A stretch of DNA of 64,000 nucleotides from Actinomycetes bacterium (GTDB lineage: Bacteria > Actinomycetota > Actinomycetes > Nanopelagicales > Nanopelagicaceae), in contig JANYDL010000040.1 of the NCBI GenBank assembly GCA_025363635.1, positions 54,635 through 118,634 on the forward strand, given 5' to 3'. The position numbers were made by a program, and so were the translations under genes. This document shows positions 27,689 to 36,324 of this stretch, piece by piece (position 1 is the first letter of the stretch; each line of letters begins with the position of its first letter). Below the pieces are notes generated by a model that saw only the letters and a program-made list of their open reading frames with translations, did no database searches and was not told the DNA's origin.

Positions 27689-28581
27689 TGGCTTATCTCC
27701 AAAGCATGGCAACTCGGGCCAGTACTTTTTCTGGCAAGAAAGGGCGCTTGCCCTATTTGTTGCTCGCTCCCGGATTGTTCTGGCTTTTTACATTCTTTGT
27801 CCTACCGATCATCAATCTGGCGGGAACATCGACGCAGACTCCTGTTGTAGGCGGCGACACGGGTCAGTATGTGCAAACTTTTCGTTTCGCTAATTACGTG
27901 GATGCCTTCAATGCTAGCCGTGAACAATTTGCACGATCATTTATTTATGCGACCCTCGCCACTCTTCTCGCCCTCGCAATTGCTTATCCCTTGGCATATG
28001 CGATTGCATTTAGATCTGGCAAGTATAAAAACCTCCTTCTCGTACTTGTTATTGCTCCCTTCTTCACCTCATTCCTCTTGCGAACTGTTGCATGGAAGCA
28101 AATCTTGGGGGAGTCAGGATTCGTGGTTCCCGCGCTTCGCGCTCTCCACATAATCGGAGCCAACGCCACTCTCACTGCTAGCGCTCTGGCGGTAGTTACC
28201 GGCATGACCTACAACTTCTTGCCATTTATGACACTTCCACTCTATGCATCTCTAGAGCGGATTGATCCCCGGACTTTGGAAGCATCAAATGATCTTTATG
28301 CAAATGCATTTACGACTTTTAGGAAAGTAACTTTTCCGCTCTCCATGCCTGGAGTAGTAGCGGGAACTCTTCTCACTTTTATTCCGGCCGCAGGTGATTA
28401 TGTTAATGCCGCGATTCTGGGAAATCCCAATACGACAATGCTGGGAAATGTTATTGACTCGCGCTTCTTTCGAATTGTTGATTATCCGACTGCGGCGGCG
28501 CTCTCATTTATGTTGATGGCTTCCATTCTTGTCCTTGTCACCCTCTATATTCGCAAGTCCGGAACGGATGAATTGGTATGA
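27688..28581 (+). CDS. potB: Polyamine ABC permease PotB
   Basis: A 297-aa permease with about six membrane segments. The EAA loop is EASNDLYANAFTTFRKVTFPLSMPGVVAG, and FIPAAGDYVNAAILG is typical of PotB. An N-terminal hydrophobic segment (LPYLLLAPGLFWLFTFFVLPI) is followed by an external loop. ATG overlaps the potA stop (TAATG). Confidence 0.92.
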   Translation: MAYLQSMATRASTFSGKKGRLPYLLLAPGLFWLFTFFVLPIINLAGTSTQTPVVGGDTGQYVQTFRFANYVDAFNASREQFARSFIYATLATLLALAIAYPLAYAIAFRSGKYKNLLLVLVIAPFFTSFLLRTVAWKQILGESGFVVPALRALHIIGANATLTASALAVVTGMTYNFLPFMTLPLYASLERIDPRTLEASNDLYANAFTTFRKVTFPLSMPGVVAGTLLTFIPAAGDYVNAAILGNPNTTMLGNVIDSRFFRIVDYPTAAALSFMLMASILVLVTLYIRKSGTDELV

Positions 28582-29402
28582 GCCAAGCGCCCATTCCAAC
28601 CTTGCCATTCGGACGACGAGTTTCGCGCTGGTTCGGACGCAACCTCATCCGAATTTATGCTGTATTTGGTTTCACCTATCTTTTTATCCCAGTTATTTAC
28701 ACATTTGGTTTTTCCTTTAACGATGCGGGAAAGAGTAATCTAACCTGGCGTGGATTCACTCTGAATAATTGGAAGAATCCATGCGGAGCACCTGATGTTT
28801 GTTCTGCTTTAGGCAATTCGATCAAGATCGGGCTTTTGGCGACGGTCACCGCGACAATATTAGGAACGCTCATAGCTTTTGCTTTGGGACGCCATCGATT
28901 CCGCGGGCGTTCTGCCACCAACTTGCTGATCTTCCTACCTATGGCAACACCAGAAGTGGTCTTAGGAGCATCTCTGCTGGCGATGTTTCTCGCATTTAGA
29001 ATCAATCCGGGTTTCTGGCCGACAGTGATTGCTCACGTGATGTTTTGCATCTCATTTGTTGTAGTAACGGTAAAGGCGCGTATCGCCAGTTTGGATCCTC
29101 GATTGGAACAAGCAGCAATGGATCTATACGCCAATGAACGAGAAACTTTTCGTCGCGTGACTTTGCCGCTGGTTATGCCTGGCATTGCAGGGGCTGCGCT
29201 TTTGGCTTTCAGCCTCTCCTTCGACGATTTCATTATCACCAATTTCAATTCGGGAACTCTGGTCACTTTTCCTAAGTTTGTTTATGTCTCCGCTGCACGC
29301 GGAATTCCCGCTCAAGCAAACGTCATAGGTTCCTCCATGTTCTTTCTTGCGCTCATAATCGTCATAGCGGGGCAGTTGGTCAATCGTAAAAAGGTGCGCT
29401 AA
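28578..29402 (+). CDS. potC: Polyamine ABC permease PotC
   Basis: A 274-aa permease. It has FTYLFIPVIYTFGFSFND in the first segment, FLPMATPEVVLGASLLAMFL, the EAA loop AAMDLYANERETFRRVTLPLVMPGIAGA, and FSLSFDDFIITNFNSG, the classic PotC stretch. ATG overlaps the potB stop (ATGA). It ends the importer gene set; a terminator-like hairpin follows at 29455. Confidence 0.93.
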   Translation: MSQAPIPTLPFGRRVSRWFGRNLIRIYAVFGFTYLFIPVIYTFGFSFNDAGKSNLTWRGFTLNNWKNPCGAPDVCSALGNSIKIGLLATVTATILGTLIAFALGRHRFRGRSATNLLIFLPMATPEVVLGASLLAMFLAFRINPGFWPTVIAHVMFCISFVVVTVKARIASLDPRLEQAAMDLYANERETFRRVTLPLVMPGIAGAALLAFSLSFDDFIITNFNSGTLVTFPKFVYVSAARGIPAQANVIGSSMFFLALIIVIAGQLVNRKKVR

Positions 29403-29454
29403 CCTAGTCTCAGCTGCACCGAACCACAGATTGTCAAAAAATCTACGTTGCAGG

Positions 29455-29485
29455 GTGGAACTCCGGAGGACCCGGGACCACTTTT
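29455..29485 (+). terminator. Possible terminator after potC
   Basis: GTGG (29455-29458) pairs with CCAC (29478-29481), with a partly paired TCCGG/CCGGGA stem inside, and TTTT follows at 29482-29485. Short outer stem and short T-run make it a weak candidate for termination or attenuation before the oxidoreductase gene. Confidence 0.35.
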
Positions 29486-29505
29486 CATAGATGTTAAGGG
29501 GTGAT

Positions 29506-29521
29506 TCCGGCGAAGGCCGGA
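29506..29521 (+). promoter_or_regulatory. Hairpin over the ribosome site of the PuuB-like gene
   Basis: TCCGGC (29506-29511) and GCCGGA (29516-29521) form a 6-bp GC-rich stem with loop GAAG. The only Shine-Dalgarno-like bases before ATG 29529 (AAGG, 29513-29516) sit in this loop and stem, so the fold could limit translation. Confidence 0.4.
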
Positions 29522-29528
29522 TGACACG

Positions 29529-30941
29529 ATGGAAAACATCGATCCCACTGTTTTGCGCCACCTAGCAGATCTTCAGCCCATGTTGTATTGGCTCGATGAA
29601 GATCCTTTGGAACCAGATTCACACTCTGCACTCATTGGCGACATCGAAACAGATCTATGTGTAGTCGGCGCGGGCTACACGGGATTGTGGACTGCATTGC
29701 TGGCGAAAGAGCGAAATCCGAGTCGTGAAGTTGTGATCGTCGAACAGCGCGAAACCGGTGCCGGTGCATCTGGGCGTAATGGAGGATTTTGCAACTCTTC
29801 ATTGACACATGGATTCTTGAACGGTTACTCCCGATTTAGAGGCGAGATGAAAACAATCGAGAGGCTCGGGCGCGAAAATCTTGATGCCATAGAGGCAACG
29901 ATTCTCAAATATGGAATCGAATGCGATTGGGAACGCACTGGGGAAATACGTGTGGCTGTAGAACCCTGGCAATTGACTGGAATGCAGGAAGAAGCCGCCC
30001 TGCGCAATAAGTATGGTGACCATGTCGAAGTTCTCACAAAAGAGGAATTGCGTAAGAAAGTGATATCTCCGCGCTATCTTGGAGCGATTTTCGATCATGA
30101 TGGCACAGCAATTCTGGATCCCGCCCGTTTAGTCTGGGGTTTAGAACGCGTATGTATTTCACTCGGTGTGAAAATTTTTGAAAATTCCATGGTGCACTCT
30201 CTTGAGTATCAAAAGGATTGCGTCATCGTTCATACCTCATATGGTTCGGTGAAAGCGCAAAAAGTGGCGTTAGCAACCAATGTCTACAAATCTCTCATCC
30301 GAAGTGCTCGCAAGTACGTGATTCCTGTCTATGACTATCAATTGGTTACGGAACCTCTATCGATGGAACAACTTGAGAGTATTGGATGGCAAGGCAGGGA
30401 AGGAATTTCGGATTCTGGAAATAAATTTCATTATTATCGAATGACTCAAGAAGGGTGCATTCTTTGGGGTGGGTTTGAAGCCATTTATAACTTCCGCGGC
30501 AAGGTACGACAAGAATATGAAGTACGACCAGAAACTTTTGCCACCCTTGCTGGAAATTTTTTAAAGACTTTTCCACAGTTAGAAGGAATTTCCTTTACGC
30601 ATGGGTGGGCTGGCGCGATCGACACATGCACTCGATTTTCACCTTTTTGGGGTAGCGCACATGGAGGTCGGGTCGGGTATGTCATGGGGTATACGGGACT
30701 CGGAGTTGCGGCCACTCGATTCGGCGCTGAAACACTGCTTGATCTTCTCGATGGCGTCGAAAATGAAAGAACGCAATTGCGTATGGTTCGTCGAAAGCCA
30801 TTGCCATTTCCGCCAGAACCATTTCGTTTCTTGTTTATAAAAATTACCCAATGGTCCATCGATAGGGCAGATCAACGGGAAGGTCGCCGAAATATCTGGC
30901 TAAAAACCCTTGATCGATTGGGTTTGGGCTTCGATTCCTAA
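29529..30941 (+). CDS. PuuB-like FAD amine/gamma-glutamylputrescine oxidoreductase
   Basis: A 470-aa DAO-fold flavoprotein. DLCVVGAGYTGLWTALLAKERN is the FAD fold, GAGASGRNGGFCNSSLTHG the flavin loop, ITHGWAGAIDTCTRFSPFWG and YVMGYTGLGVAATRFGAE the C-terminal part. This family includes PuuB. The gene lies between the polyamine importer and agmatinase, so it probably oxidises putrescine or a derivative to an aldehyde for the PatD-like enzyme. No glutamylputrescine ligase (PuuA) gene is nearby, which favours direct oxidation or a remote puuA. ATG at 29580 (MLYWLDED) is a possible shorter start. Confidence 0.8.
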   Translation: MENIDPTVLRHLADLQPMLYWLDEDPLEPDSHSALIGDIETDLCVVGAGYTGLWTALLAKERNPSREVVIVEQRETGAGASGRNGGFCNSSLTHGFLNGYSRFRGEMKTIERLGRENLDAIEATILKYGIECDWERTGEIRVAVEPWQLTGMQEEAALRNKYGDHVEVLTKEELRKKVISPRYLGAIFDHDGTAILDPARLVWGLERVCISLGVKIFENSMVHSLEYQKDCVIVHTSYGSVKAQKVALATNVYKSLIRSARKYVIPVYDYQLVTEPLSMEQLESIGWQGREGISDSGNKFHYYRMTQEGCILWGGFEAIYNFRGKVRQEYEVRPETFATLAGNFLKTFPQLEGISFTHGWAGAIDTCTRFSPFWGSAHGGRVGYVMGYTGLGVAATRFGAETLLDLLDGVENERTQLRMVRRKPLPFPPEPFRFLFIKITQWSIDRADQREGRRNIWLKTLDRLGLGFDS

Positions 30942-30947
30942 TAGGCG

Positions 30948-31964
30948 ATGCGTTACCCTGAAGTCGTGGCAAATATCGGGAATATGTACGGGCCTAATTT
31001 CACCTTTCTAGGTGTTCCTTCGTGCGATTTAGAAAATCCCGAAAGTTACGCAGATAGCTCAGTCGTTATTGTGGGCGCACCGATAGATAGCGGAACTTCG
31101 TATCGCTCAGGTGCCCGATTCGGACCACAAGCTATTCGCGGCGCTGATTATTTGCCTCACGACGGAGAACGTCCACACTTGGCGATGCGTATTGACGGAC
31201 TCAAAGAACTCAATGTTCGTGATGCTGGTGACTTAATGATGCCGGGGGGAGATTTAGTTGGATCCCTTGAGGAACTTGCTCACGCCACAGAGAAACTTTC
31301 TCGGGCGGGCGTTATACCCATTGTTCTGGGGGGAGATCATTCCATCGCTTCGGCAGATGTTATGGGAATTGCGCGCCATCGGGGCATGGGAAAAATTTCA
31401 ATGATTCACTTTGATGCCCACGCCGATACTGGCGACTCCCAATTCGGCGCACTTGTTGGTCATGGCACCCCGATGCGCAGACTCATTGATTCAGGAGCCG
31501 TAAGAGGTGATCGATTCTTGCAGTTGGGCCTGCGCGGTTATTGGCCCGAAGAAGAGACCTTGCTCTGGATGCGCGATCAAGAAATGCGCTCATATGAAAT
31601 GACAGAAATACATCAACGTGGCTTGAACACGGTTTTGGATGAATCTTTTGCTTGTGTGACTGATGACTGCGATGGAGTATTTCTCTCGGTAGATATCGAT
31701 GTTGTTGACCCCGGCATGGCCCCAGGTACCGGAACTCCCGAACCTGGTGGAATGACAAGTCGTGAATTGCTAGAAGCAGTCAGAAGAATTTGTTTTGAAT
31801 TACCCATTGTTGGTATCGATATCGTAGAAGTCTGCCCTCCCTACGATAACGCGGATATCACCGCGTTATTAGCTAACCGTGTAGTCCTAGAAGCGGTAAG
31901 TGCAATCGCAAAGCGTAAAAAAGGTGACAAATATTCTGCAACACAAAATCTCCTCGACAGATAA
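30948..31964 (+). CDS. speB: Agmatinase/ureohydrolase (SpeB family)
   Basis: A 338-aa arginase-fold enzyme. Manganese ligands are visible in VLGGDHSIA, HFDAHADTGD and SVDIDVVDPGMAPGTGTPEPGG, followed by GIDIVEVCPPYDNADITA. It would hydrolyse agmatine to putrescine and urea; guanidinobutyrate or another guanidine is possible because specificity cannot be read. It begins 6 nt after the oxidoreductase gene and so belongs to the same transcript. Confidence 0.85.
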   Translation: MRYPEVVANIGNMYGPNFTFLGVPSCDLENPESYADSSVVIVGAPIDSGTSYRSGARFGPQAIRGADYLPHDGERPHLAMRIDGLKELNVRDAGDLMMPGGDLVGSLEELAHATEKLSRAGVIPIVLGGDHSIASADVMGIARHRGMGKISMIHFDAHADTGDSQFGALVGHGTPMRRLIDSGAVRGDRFLQLGLRGYWPEEETLLWMRDQEMRSYEMTEIHQRGLNTVLDESFACVTDDCDGVFLSVDIDVVDPGMAPGTGTPEPGGMTSRELLEAVRRICFELPIVGIDIVEVCPPYDNADITALLANRVVLEAVSAIAKRKKGDKYSATQNLLDR

Positions 31965-31969
31965 CCCTC

Positions 31970-32473
31970 ATGGCGCAATGGCATAATGGCCCGATGCCTA
32001 ACGTGAGTGTTCGTCCTATGACTGATGAAGAATTCGAAAAGTTTAGATCCCACACGATCACTGAGTATGCGGCGGTGAATGTTGAGCATGGGCATTGGAG
32101 TCAAGAAGATTCCCAACAAAAATCAATAGAAGCAATCGACAAACTCCTTCCTAGTGGCTTAAAGACTGAAAACACTTTGCTGCTCACAGCGCTCAATGAA
32201 TCCGGTGATTCGATTGGGTATCTTTGGGTTGGCTTGCAGAGAAGTTCTAATCCTGCCGATGGCGCCTGGATTTATGACATTGAACTCTACGAAGAATTTC
32301 GTGGGAAAGGTTATGGTCGATCCTTGCTCGCCGAAGCAGAGCGACTGACTAAATCACATGGAGTAAACAAACTTGGCCTGAACGTATTTGGCTCAAACAA
32401 GGTTGCAAGACATCTTTATGAAAGCGCTGGGTATCAAATAACTTCGCAACAGATGAGTAAAGAACTACTTTAA
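31970..32473 (+). CDS. GNAT-family N-acetyltransferase
   Basis: A 167-aa GNAT protein. Acetyl-CoA binding is shown by IELYEEFRGKGYGRSLLAEAE (RGKGYG), preceded by a beta strand (WIYDIEL) and followed by LGLNVFGSNKVARHLYESAGY. The target is unknown; a polyamine or amine is suggested by position but not proven. Starts at 31970 and 31994 (MPNVSVRP) are both possible and neither has a strong ribosome site. The stop TAA overlaps the stop of gabT on the other strand. Confidence 0.8.
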   Translation: MAQWHNGPMPNVSVRPMTDEEFEKFRSHTITEYAAVNVEHGHWSQEDSQQKSIEAIDKLLPSGLKTENTLLLTALNESGDSIGYLWVGLQRSSNPADGAWIYDIELYEEFRGKGYGRSLLAEAERLTKSHGVNKLGLNVFGSNKVARHLYESAGYQITSQQMSKELL

Positions 32474-33807
32474 ACAGAAGCGATCGCCTTATCCAAGATA
32501 TCCAGAGCATCACGAAGTAAATCTTCGGAAATGACTAGCGGAGGAAGAAGGCGAATGACGTTGTTGTACGTTCCGGCAGACAAGATCAGAACTCCATTAT
32601 CTTGGCAGAACTTAACTATGGTACTGAGTGCTGTGGGATGTGGTTCGTTACCGCCGGGGATCACAAACTCCAGCGCCTGCATTGCACCGCGACCACGGAC
32701 CTCTGCAATAATCGGATATTTTTCCTTCATCGCGTAAAGGGAATTCGAAATAACCTTCCCTAAGGTGTTTGCCCGCTCAATGAGATGATCTTCTTCAATG
32801 GTGGCAATCGTCGCGAGTGCCGCTACGCAGGCGAGGGGATTTCCACCGAAAGTTCCGCCCAATCCACTTCCGTGGGAGGAGTCCATAATTTCTGCGCGTC
32901 CTGTGATGCCGGAGATTGGAAGTCCACCGCCAATACCTTTTGCGGTTGTAATGATGTCGGGGATAACGTTCTCTTCTTCGCAGGCAAACATGTGACCCGT
33001 GCGAGCAAAACCAGTTTGAACTTCATCAGCGATGAAAACAATTCCGTGCTTGGCGGCAAAAGCTGATAGCCCTGGTAAAAATCCTTTGGGCGGAACAATA
33101 AATCCGCCTTCGCCCTGTATGGGCTCAATCACGATGGCTGCAAGATTCTTAAGATCAATCTCTTTCTCGATCTTATGCAAAACATATTCAAGGGCCTCTT
33201 CTTCGCAGACTTTGGGCCCTCCCGGCCAGCGCAAAGGGTAAGCCATCGGCATTCTGTAAATTTCAGGCGCAAACGGACCAAATCCTTCCTTGTATGGCAT
33301 GTTCTTTGCTGTCATACCCATGGTGAGATTTGTACGTCCGTGGAAACTGTGTTCAAACACGACGACCGCTTGACGACCTGTGTAATGGCGAGCGATCTTT
33401 ATTGCATTCTCAAGGGCTTCAGCGCCGGAGTTGGCAAGCATCGATTTCTTTTTATGCCTACCGGGGGTAATTCGATTGAGCGCTTCACACACTTCTATAT
33501 AACTCAGATATGGAGCTACAGTGAAACACGTGTGTGTAAATGCTTCTACTTGCTCTTGAACGGCATTGACAACACGCTCGGCGCTATTGCCAACATTCAC
33601 CACTGCAATTCCGGCTCCCATATCAATAATGGAATTGCCATCAATGTCGACGATGATTCCACCACCTGCACGCTCAACCACGATGGGAAATGAGAGCCCA
33701 AGGCCCGCTGAAACAGCATCTGCACGGCGCTTGAGAACTTCTTGAGAACGAGGTCCTGGGATCGCTGTTACAACTTTGCGGACCTGCGGAATGTCGATTC
33801 GTGTCAT
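32470..33807 (-). CDS. gabT: 4-aminobutyrate aminotransferase (GabT-like)
   Basis: A 445-aa class III aminotransferase. It shows SGAEALENAIKIARHYTGRQAVVVFEHSFHGRT, IVIEPIQGEGGF, FIADEVQTGFARTGHMFA and the PLP Lys in TAKGIGGGLP. It would convert GABA, made by the PatD-like dehydrogenase, to succinate semialdehyde. No succinate semialdehyde dehydrogenase gene is seen in the window, although the aldehyde dehydrogenase at 23828 might serve. It ends convergently to the GNAT gene, sharing TTAA. Confidence 0.9.
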   Translation of the reverse strand: MTRIDIPQVRKVVTAIPGPRSQEVLKRRADAVSAGLGLSFPIVVERAGGGIIVDIDGNSIIDMGAGIAVVNVGNSAERVVNAVQEQVEAFTHTCFTVAPYLSYIEVCEALNRITPGRHKKKSMLANSGAEALENAIKIARHYTGRQAVVVFEHSFHGRTNLTMGMTAKNMPYKEGFGPFAPEIYRMPMAYPLRWPGGPKVCEEEALEYVLHKIEKEIDLKNLAAIVIEPIQGEGGFIVPPKGFLPGLSAFAAKHGIVFIADEVQTGFARTGHMFACEEENVIPDIITTAKGIGGGLPISGITGRAEIMDSSHGSGLGGTFGGNPLACVAALATIATIEEDHLIERANTLGKVISNSLYAMKEKYPIIAEVRGRGAMQALEFVIPGGNEPHPTALSTIVKFCQDNGVLILSAGTYNNVIRLLPPLVISEDLLRDALDILDKAIASV

Positions 33808-33868
33808 ACCGCAATCGTACTACCCGCTCAAGTACACATTTGTCGGCTCGACCTGAGAAGATAGCGGA

Positions 33869-35083
33869 ATGCAACTTGTAGGAATTCTCGCATTTGTCGT
33901 TGCGCTTCTCCTGTCCGTGATGATCCACGAATTTGGGCACTTCATCACCGCCAGGCGTTTTGGTATGAAGGTCTCAGAGTTCTTTCTGGGATTCGGAAAG
34001 AAGATTTGGTCAACTCAACGAGGCGAAACGGAGTTCGGGATCAAGATGATTCCAGCAGGTGGCTACTGCAGAATAGAAGGAATGTCTCCGGGAGATGATG
34101 ACTCAGCGGGGCCTCGAGCGTTCTATCGCGCCTCTGGAAGTCGAAAGCTGATTGTTCTTGGTGCGGGTTCTTTCCTTCACTTTGTATTGGGCTTTTTCTT
34201 GCTTCTCATTCTCTTTTTGGCCATTGGTACAACGCAACTTACCTCTACGATTCACGAAGTCTCGGCTTGTGTTCCACCTCATCTCGGAACTGGGGCGTGC
34301 ACGGCTACTTCGCAAATCTCTCCCGCCAAGGCTGCGGGTCTCCGAGCCGGGGATCGCATCATCTCGATTAATGGGGTGCGTATCAAAGATTGGTCTAGGG
34401 ATGTAGAAATCATTCGCAAATCTGCAGGTAAACCACTCCTCTTCGGCATTGCGAGAAGAAGTGCATCGAACGCGGAGACTTCATCCTCGCTAGATTTAGA
34501 AATCTCTATCACTCCAGCATCTCGCACAATAAATGGAAAAACTTATGGCTTTATCGGAATCATGAATGATTTCGCTCAAGTGCGAAGCGGACCTATAAGC
34601 GCTCTAGAGAAATCTTTTAGCACAACGGAATCGTTCATAGGTGCTTCAATCAAGTCCTTAATTTCTCTTCCTGGCAAGATTCCTGCACTCTGGTCCCAAA
34701 CTGTAGGTGGGCAGAAACGAGACCCTGAAGGGCTAGTCGGCGTTGTGGGTGTGGCTCGAGTATCAGGCCAAGCAGTTGCAAGTCATGCGCTGACAGTTTC
34801 CGAACGAATTGCAACTTTCATCATGATCATTGCCAGTCTGAATATTTTTGTTGGGATTTTCAACTTGCTACCAATTCTCCCGCTGGATGGCGGTCACATG
34901 GCCGTCGCAATCGCCGATGAAATTCGTGCCTTCTACGCGCGGTTGCGTGGACGAGGTCGTCCCGCAGCCATCGATGTGGCGGTTCTGACCCCGATGACGA
35001 TGGTCGTATTCGTGCTTTTGGCGGGCCTCACTCTTCTGTTATTAGTGGCAGACATTGTCAATCCTGTCACGCTTAACTTGTAA
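33869..35083 (+). CDS. rseP: Site-2 intramembrane metalloprotease RseP
   Basis: A 404-aa M50 protease. The zinc motif is HEFGH (residues 20-24) in the first membrane helix; the third ligand lies in [17 protein letters not shown] domain lies in between ([25 protein letters not shown]). About four membrane helices. It cleaves membrane-bound anti-sigma factors. In many Actinobacteria dxr precedes it; here gabT is divergent upstream instead. ispG follows 26-44 nt later. Confidence 0.93.
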   Translation: MQLVGILAFVVALLLSVMIHEFGHFITARRFGMKVSEFFLGFGKKIWSTQRGETEFGIKMIPAGGYCRIEGMSPGDDDSAGPRAFYRASGSRKLIVLGAGSFLHFVLGFFLLLILFLAIGTTQLTSTIHEVSACVPPHLGTGACTATSQISPAKAAGLRAGDRIISINGVRIKDWSRDVEIIRKSAGKPLLFGIARRSASNAETSSSLDLEISITPASRTINGKTYGFIGIMNDFAQVRSGPISALEKSFSTTESFIGASIKSLISLPGKIPALWSQTVGGQKRDPEGLVGVVGVARVSGQAVASHALTVSERIATFIMIIASLNIFVGIFNLLPILPLDGGHMAVAIADEIRAFYARLRGRGRPAAIDVAVLTPMTMVVFVLLAGLTLLLLVADIVNPVTLNL

Positions 35084-35127
35084 CCCAATATTCGGCAGAT
35101 CTACACCAGATGAGGCAGAATTACGAC

Positions 35128-36279
35128 ATGGTTGATTTAGGAATGCCTGCAGCTCCACCACCCACGCTTGCTCGCCGTCGAAGCACTCGACAATTGCAGG
35201 TAGGAAGTATTGGAGTTGGTAGCGCTTCACCCGTCAGTGTTCAATCTATGTGCACGACGCTGACCTCAGATGTCAACGCGACCCTTCAACAAATTGCTGA
35301 ATTGACAGCCTCGGGATGTCAGATCGTTCGTGTGGCTGTTCCAAGTCAAGATGACGCTGATGCTCTCGTTCACATTGCGAAGAAGTCACAAATTCCGGTC
35401 ATTGCTGACATCCATTTCCAACCAAAATATATTTTTGCTGCAATAGATGCTGGCTGTGCGGCGGTTCGCGTAAATCCCGGAAATATTAAGCAATTCGATG
35501 ACAAGGTAAAAGAGGTTGCCAAGGCAGCAGGAGATGCAGGTATTCCAATTCGTATTGGTGTCAATGCAGGTTCTCTTGACCCGCGTTTGCTAGCAAAGTA
35601 TGGCAAGGCGACGCCTGAAGCACTGGTCGAATCAGCGCTCTGGGAATGCTCTTTATTTGAAGAGCACGGCTTCAATAACATCAAAATTTCTGTAAAGCAC
35701 CATGATCCCGTCACGATGGTAAGTGCCTATCGACTCCTAGCAGAAAAGTGCGATTACCCTCTTCATCTAGGCGTCACCGAGGCTGGCCCGATATTTCAGG
35801 GCACGATCAAATCGGCAACCGCATTTGGAATTCTTCTAGCGGAAGGTATTGGCGACACCATCCGAGTCTCTCTATCCGCTCCACCAGTAGAAGAAGTCAA
35901 GGTCGGGATTTCGATTCTTGAATCCCTCAATCTGCGCCAACGCAAACTTGAAATTGTCTCCTGCCCTTCATGTGGTCGAGCCCAAGTTGATGTCTATACC
36001 TTGGCCGAGCAAGTGCAAGCAGGATTGGAAGGAATGACAATTCCCCTAAGGGTCGCTGTTATGGGGTGTGTCGTTAACGGTCCGGGCGAAGCGCGCGAAG
36101 CAGATTTGGGAGTGGCATCAGGCAACGGTAAAGGACAAATTTTCGTCAAAGGCCAAGTTATAAAGACTGTCCCCGAATCCATGATCGTAGAAACTCTCAT
36201 TGAAGAGGCGATGCGCCTAGGAGAAGAGATGGAAGCCGCAGGGGTTGAATCGGGAACACCAACAGTGGGAGTTCACTAA
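35128..36279 (+). CDS. ispG: (E)-4-hydroxy-3-methylbut-2-enyl-diphosphate synthase IspG
   Basis: A 383-aa IspG. The TIM-barrel part has [33 protein letters not shown] and RVNPGNI. The 4Fe-4S part has SCPSCGR and the last Cys in [18 protein letters not shown]. It reduces MEcPP to HMBPP in the MEP isoprenoid pathway. ATG at 35128 ([11 protein letters not shown]) matches actinobacterial N-termini; ATG at 35110 is the longer choice. Confidence 0.95.
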   Translation: MVDLGMPAAPPPTLARRRSTRQLQVGSIGVGSASPVSVQSMCTTLTSDVNATLQQIAELTASGCQIVRVAVPSQDDADALVHIAKKSQIPVIADIHFQPKYIFAAIDAGCAAVRVNPGNIKQFDDKVKEVAKAAGDAGIPIRIGVNAGSLDPRLLAKYGKATPEALVESALWECSLFEEHGFNNIKISVKHHDPVTMVSAYRLLAEKCDYPLHLGVTEAGPIFQGTIKSATAFGILLAEGIGDTIRVSLSAPPVEEVKVGISILESLNLRQRKLEIVSCPSCGRAQVDVYTLAEQVQAGLEGMTIPLRVAVMGCVVNGPGEAREADLGVASGNGKGQIFVKGQVIKTVPESMIVETLIEEAMRLGEEMEAAGVESGTPTVGVH

Positions 36280-36324
36280 TATTCTTCCCTCGAGAGTTCT
36301 CAACACTCAGGTAGGCTCACGGTT

